Shown here piece after piece: positions 15,404 through 17,635 of a stretch of 17,635 bases of DNA (positions are counted from its first letter, which is position 1; every line of letters begins with the position of its first letter). The stretch is from positions 1-17,635 of the forward strand of contig DGZL01000053.1 in NCBI GenBank assembly GCA_002398515.1. Direction: 5' to 3'. The DNA is from Firmicutes bacterium UBA4981 (GTDB taxonomy: Bacteria; Bacillota; SHA-98; UBA4971). The translations under genes and the position numbers were made by a program. A model generated the notes under the pieces. It was not told the DNA's origin. It searched no databases and was given only the letters and a program-made list of their open reading frames with translations.

Positions 15404-15673
15404 GTGGCCAAGAAAAAAGGTGGAGGCAGCTCGAGAAACGGTAGAGATTCTCAGGCTCAACGCCTCGGAGTTAAGGAGTATGCGGGTGAACGCGTTACTG
15501 CCGGGAGCATATTGGTAAGGCAGCGGGGCACCAAGATTCACCCTGGTCTAAATGTTGGAATGGGTACTGACTATACGCTTTACGCTAAGGCAGAGGGACT
15601 TGTTTCATATGAGAGACGCGGACGGAAAGGGACTCAAGTAAGCGTTTACCCCGAAGCGATGGAAAGCGTTTAG
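15404..15673 (+). CDS. rpmA: 50S ribosomal protein L27 (bL27), short N-terminal form
   Basis: The 89-residue bL27 starts MAKKKGGGSSRNGRDS, whose N-terminal tail reaches the peptidyl-transferase centre, and contains the family core VKEYAGERVTAGSILVRQRGTKIHPG. In most Bacillota, L27 carries an extra leader of about nine residues removed by the protease Prp. Here the start is already at the mature position. A TGA at 15395-15397 closes the frame upstream, so no longer version can exist. GTG 15404 follows AGGGGGTGA (15389-15397). The stop of that frame lies inside the ribosome site. Confidence 0.97.
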   Translation: MAKKKGGGSSRNGRDSQAQRLGVKEYAGERVTAGSILVRQRGTKIHPGLNVGMGTDYTLYAKAEGLVSYERRGRKGTQVSVYPEAMESV

Positions 15674-15737
15674 CGGGTATTTGGTGGTATCAAGTTTGTG
15701 GTCATGAATATTGATTTGCCTGGAGATTCAGATATGA

Positions 15738-15778
15738 AACCCTCGCGGGGGCACCGGTTGTGTCTGCCTGCGGGGGTT
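15738..15778 (+). terminator. Hairpin between rpmA and obg, possible attenuator or terminator
   Basis: Arms 15738-15746 and 15770-15778 form nine pairs (one G-U). The 23-base loop can add an inner stem GGGCA/TGCCT (15749-15753 with 15765-15769). The bases after it are T-rich but broken (GCTTGTCTTATTT), so termination may be partial. The whole 151-base gap 15674-15824 otherwise shows only weak promoter-like boxes. It could separate the ribosomal protein genes from obg or control obg. Confidence 0.45.
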
Positions 15779-15824
15779 GCTTGTCTTATTTGATCCGAGA
15801 TGCGCCGCTTTGAGGTGGGCTTTG

Positions 15825-16823
15825 ATGTTTGTTGACAGTGTAAGGATTTATGTAGAGGCCGGAAGCGGCGGCAATGGCTGTGTAAGCTTCAGGCGAGAGA
15901 AGTATGTCCCAACAGGCGGACCTGACGGCGGGGACGGGGGGGACGGCGGTAGCGTAATCGTGTCTGTCTCTCCAAGGTTACATACACTGATGGATTTGCG
16001 TCGCAGGAAGCACTACAAGGCTTCCGGCGGGCGGGCGGGCAGCGGGAAGAACCGGCACGGCAGAAATGGAAATGATATTATCATTGAGGTCCCTCCGGGA
16101 ACGGTGGTATGCGACTCCTCTTCAGGAGGGGTTATCGCCGACCTCGTTTCCCCTGGACAGGCTGTTGTCGTGGCTGTCGGCGGTAAGGGCGGAAAAGGTA
16201 ATGCAAGGTTCGCAACGGCAACAAGACAGGCCCCGCGCTTTGCCAAGCCAGGACGTGTTGGTGAGGAGCGCTGGATTGATCTGGAACTGAAGCTTCTGGC
16301 TGACGTGGGGTTCGTAGGGCTGCCGAATGTAGGCAAGTCAACACTTCTTTCGCGGATATCAGCTGCCAAGCCAAAAATCGCGGATTATCCTTTCACTACC
16401 ATCCGACCTTATCTCGGGGTTGTTGACTTAGGTGACGGTAGGAGTTTCGTTGCTGCGGATATACCCGGTCTTATTGAAGGGGCGCACGCAGGATCCGGTC
16501 TCGGACATGAATTCTTGCGACACATAGAGCGCACAAAAGTCCTGGTGCACGTTGTGGACATGGCAGGTATAGGTGAAGGGCACGAGCCGATCAAAGATTT
16601 TGAGATTGTGAATGAAGAGATGAAACTCTACAATCCTGAACTTGCTTTGCGTCCTACAATAATAGCAGGCAACAAAATGGATTTACCTGAGGCTAAGGAG
16701 ACTTATGAAAAAACTCGAGATGCCCTGAGCAAGCTTGGGCTAGAGACGTACCCGATTTCTGCGGTAACGGGCGAAGGAGTAAAAGAGCTCCTTGAAGCAA
16801 TAGCTGAAGCGCTTGACCTCTAA
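15825..16823 (+). CDS. obg: GTPase Obg/CgtA, short form without OCT domain
   Basis: Obg is a slow GTPase that binds the 50S subunit and links ribosome assembly to growth, stress and, in Bacillus, sporulation. The 332-residue protein has the glycine-rich Obg fold (about 1-157, with GGNGCVSFRREKYVPTGGPDGGDGG) and a G domain: G1 GLPNVGKST (Lys171), G2 DYPFTTIRP, G3 DIPGLIEGA, G4 NKMD, G5 ISAVTGEG. It ends right after the G domain (ELLEAIAEALDL), so the C-terminal OCT domain common in Bacillota Obg is missing. ATG 15825 follows GAGGTG (15812-15817). An in-frame TTG at 15777 would add residues unlike the family N-terminus. Confidence 0.95.
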   Translation: MFVDSVRIYVEAGSGGNGCVSFRREKYVPTGGPDGGDGGDGGSVIVSVSPRLHTLMDLRRRKHYKASGGRAGSGKNRHGRNGNDIIIEVPPGTVVCDSSSGGVIADLVSPGQAVVVAVGGKGGKGNARFATATRQAPRFAKPGRVGEERWIDLELKLLADVGFVGLPNVGKSTLLSRISAAKPKIADYPFTTIRPYLGVVDLGDGRSFVAADIPGLIEGAHAGSGLGHEFLRHIERTKVLVHVVDMAGIGEGHEPIKDFEIVNEEMKLYNPELALRPTIIAGNKMDLPEAKETYEKTRDALSKLGLETYPISAVTGEGVKELLEAIAEALDL

Positions 16824-16833
16824 AGCAAAGATC

Positions 16834-16850
16834 TTCGGCAATCTGCCGAG
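16834..16850 (+). terminator. Short stem-loop after obg
   Basis: TTCGGCA and TGCCGAG form seven pairs (one G-U) around a three-base loop, ten bases after the obg stop. No T run follows on the + strand, so it is at best a weak terminator or an RNA-stabilising hairpin within an obg-nadD transcript. The remainder of the 85-base gap holds only the nadD ribosome site. Confidence 0.25.
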
Positions 16851-16908
16851 AACCGTGCTAACGTATCATTGGTGACCATATGATCCGTGGGATAGGAGGT
16901 TGGATCCG

Positions 16909-17556
16909 TTGCAGTTGCGAGATGCCGGCACGCCTTGCGAAAGATCAGGTATCAGAAGAGTAGGGCTAATGGGCGGGACTTTCGATCCTATACACTATGG
17001 CCACTTGGTGACTGCGGAAGTCGCGAGAGCCGAGTTTTCATTGGATTTGGTGATTTTTGTGCCTGCCGGGATTCCTCCCCACAAGAAGGGGATAAAGATA
17101 TCCGGAGGAACGGACAGGTACATGATGACAGTCATGGCGACTGTGACAAACCCCTATTTTGAGGTGTCCAGAACAGAGCTGGACAGGCCCGGACCTTCTT
17201 ACGCCATCGATACTGTAAGGTATTTCAAGGAACAGTTTGACGCAGAAACTGAAGTTTTCTTTATCACCGGGGCTGATGCTGCCATAGAGATACTGACATG
17301 GAAGGACGCTACGGACCTTCTTAAGGAGTGCGGTTTTATTGTGGCGACACGTCCCGGTTGCTCCACAGGTGAACTGGAAAGGCGCCTTCAAGAAGCAAGG
17401 TTACATTCAACTCATTGTATCTACATGGTGGAAGTCCCTGCCCTGGCCATTTCATCTACTGATATCAGGCGTAGAGTAGAGCAGGGTGAGCCAATCCGTT
17501 ATCTCTTGCCCTCGAATGTAGAGACCTACGTTCATAAGGCAGGGCTTTACCGGTAA
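16909..17556 (+). CDS. nadD: Nicotinate-nucleotide adenylyltransferase
   Basis: NadD transfers AMP from ATP to nicotinate mononucleotide, giving deamido-NAD in NAD synthesis. The 215-residue protein has the nucleotidyltransferase signature GGTFDPIHYGH (22-32, with the H29/H32 pair), PPHKKG for substrate binding, and ISSTDIRRR (181-189). No C-terminal HD phosphatase domain is attached. Start choice: AGGAGG (16894-16899) lies nine bases before TTG 16909. The earlier in-frame TTG 16900 is adjacent to that site and TTG 16915 is too far. The obg-nadD order is typical of Bacillota, where yqeK and rsfS usually follow, beyond this window. Confidence 0.93.
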   Translation: MQLRDAGTPCERSGIRRVGLMGGTFDPIHYGHLVTAEVARAEFSLDLVIFVPAGIPPHKKGIKISGGTDRYMMTVMATVTNPYFEVSRTELDRPGPSYAIDTVRYFKEQFDAETEVFFITGADAAIEILTWKDATDLLKECGFIVATRPGCSTGELERRLQEARLHSTHCIYMVEVPALAISSTDIRRRVEQGEPIRYLLPSNVETYVHKAGLYR

Positions 17557-17590
17557 GGTAACAAGTCATAAATATAAAAATTGAGAATGG

Positions 17591-17626
17591 TGCGGAATTC
17601 CTGGATCTGACTGCAGGAATTCCGCA
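17591..17626. repeat. Thirteen-base perfect inverted repeat after nadD
   Basis: TGCGGAATTCCTG (17591-17603) and CAGGAATTCCGCA (17614-17626) are exact reverse complements around a ten-base loop. No T run follows on the + strand, and on the minus strand a T run begins only about ten bases away, so it is not a classic intrinsic terminator. It could be a factor-dependent or leaky terminator, an RNA-end stabiliser, or a protein-binding site for the gene to the right. Confidence 0.6.
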
Positions 17627-17635
17627 AGCCATAGA

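Overview
The window is one long run of conserved housekeeping genes, almost all on the + strand. It suggests a spore-forming, low-to-mid GC member of the Bacillota of clostridial type. The main evidence is gene order (maf-radC-mreBCD-pbp2-minCDE-rodA, a SpoIVF-like pair, two radical-SAM-associated genes, rng-rplU-rpmA-obg-nadD). Strong AGGAGG-type ribosome binding sites, frequent GTG/TTG starts and a SpoIVFB-like sporulation protease fit the same picture. The genus cannot be named from this sequence alone.

Layout. Bases 1-200 hold no recognised gene. They contain an open minus-strand reading frame that could be the start of a divergent gene, a hairpin, and a perfect 8-1-8 palindrome just upstream of maf. 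Bases 201-5958 carry the nucleotide house-cleaning enzyme Maf, RadC, and the rod-shape (elongasome) module MreB, MreC, MreD and class B PBP2. Bases 6043-7896 carry the division-site selector MinC, MinD and MinE. RodA (7893-9008) follows, so the wall polymerase partner of PBP2 is separated from it by the min genes. Bases 9161-10337 hold a 93-residue single-span membrane protein in the usual SpoIVFA position, then the SpoIVFB-like site-2 protease. Bases 10463-13074 carry a cobalamin-binding-type radical SAM protein and its DUF2344 partner. RNase G (13140-14915) is followed by a candidate L21 leader and the ribosomal proteins L21 and L27, then the ribosome-assembly GTPase Obg and the NAD enzyme NadD.

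Translation coupling (4-base overlaps at mreC/mreD, minC/minD, minE/rodA and radical SAM/DUF2344, and short gaps elsewhere) argues for long polycistronic transcripts. The clearest internal promoter overlaps the rng stop codon and would drive rplU-rpmA. The genes join cell elongation, septum placement, sporulation proteolysis and ribosome or RNA maintenance.

No wholly new system is evident. The points most worth a second look are: a SpoIVFA-position protein reduced to anchor plus short tail; coordinated absence of the L27-processing protease gene prp and of the L27 N-terminal extension; an Obg without its C-terminal OCT domain; an inverted repeat across the predicted rplU transcription start; and two strong palindromes at the window edges. 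No tRNA, rRNA, insertion sequence or CRISPR array was seen.
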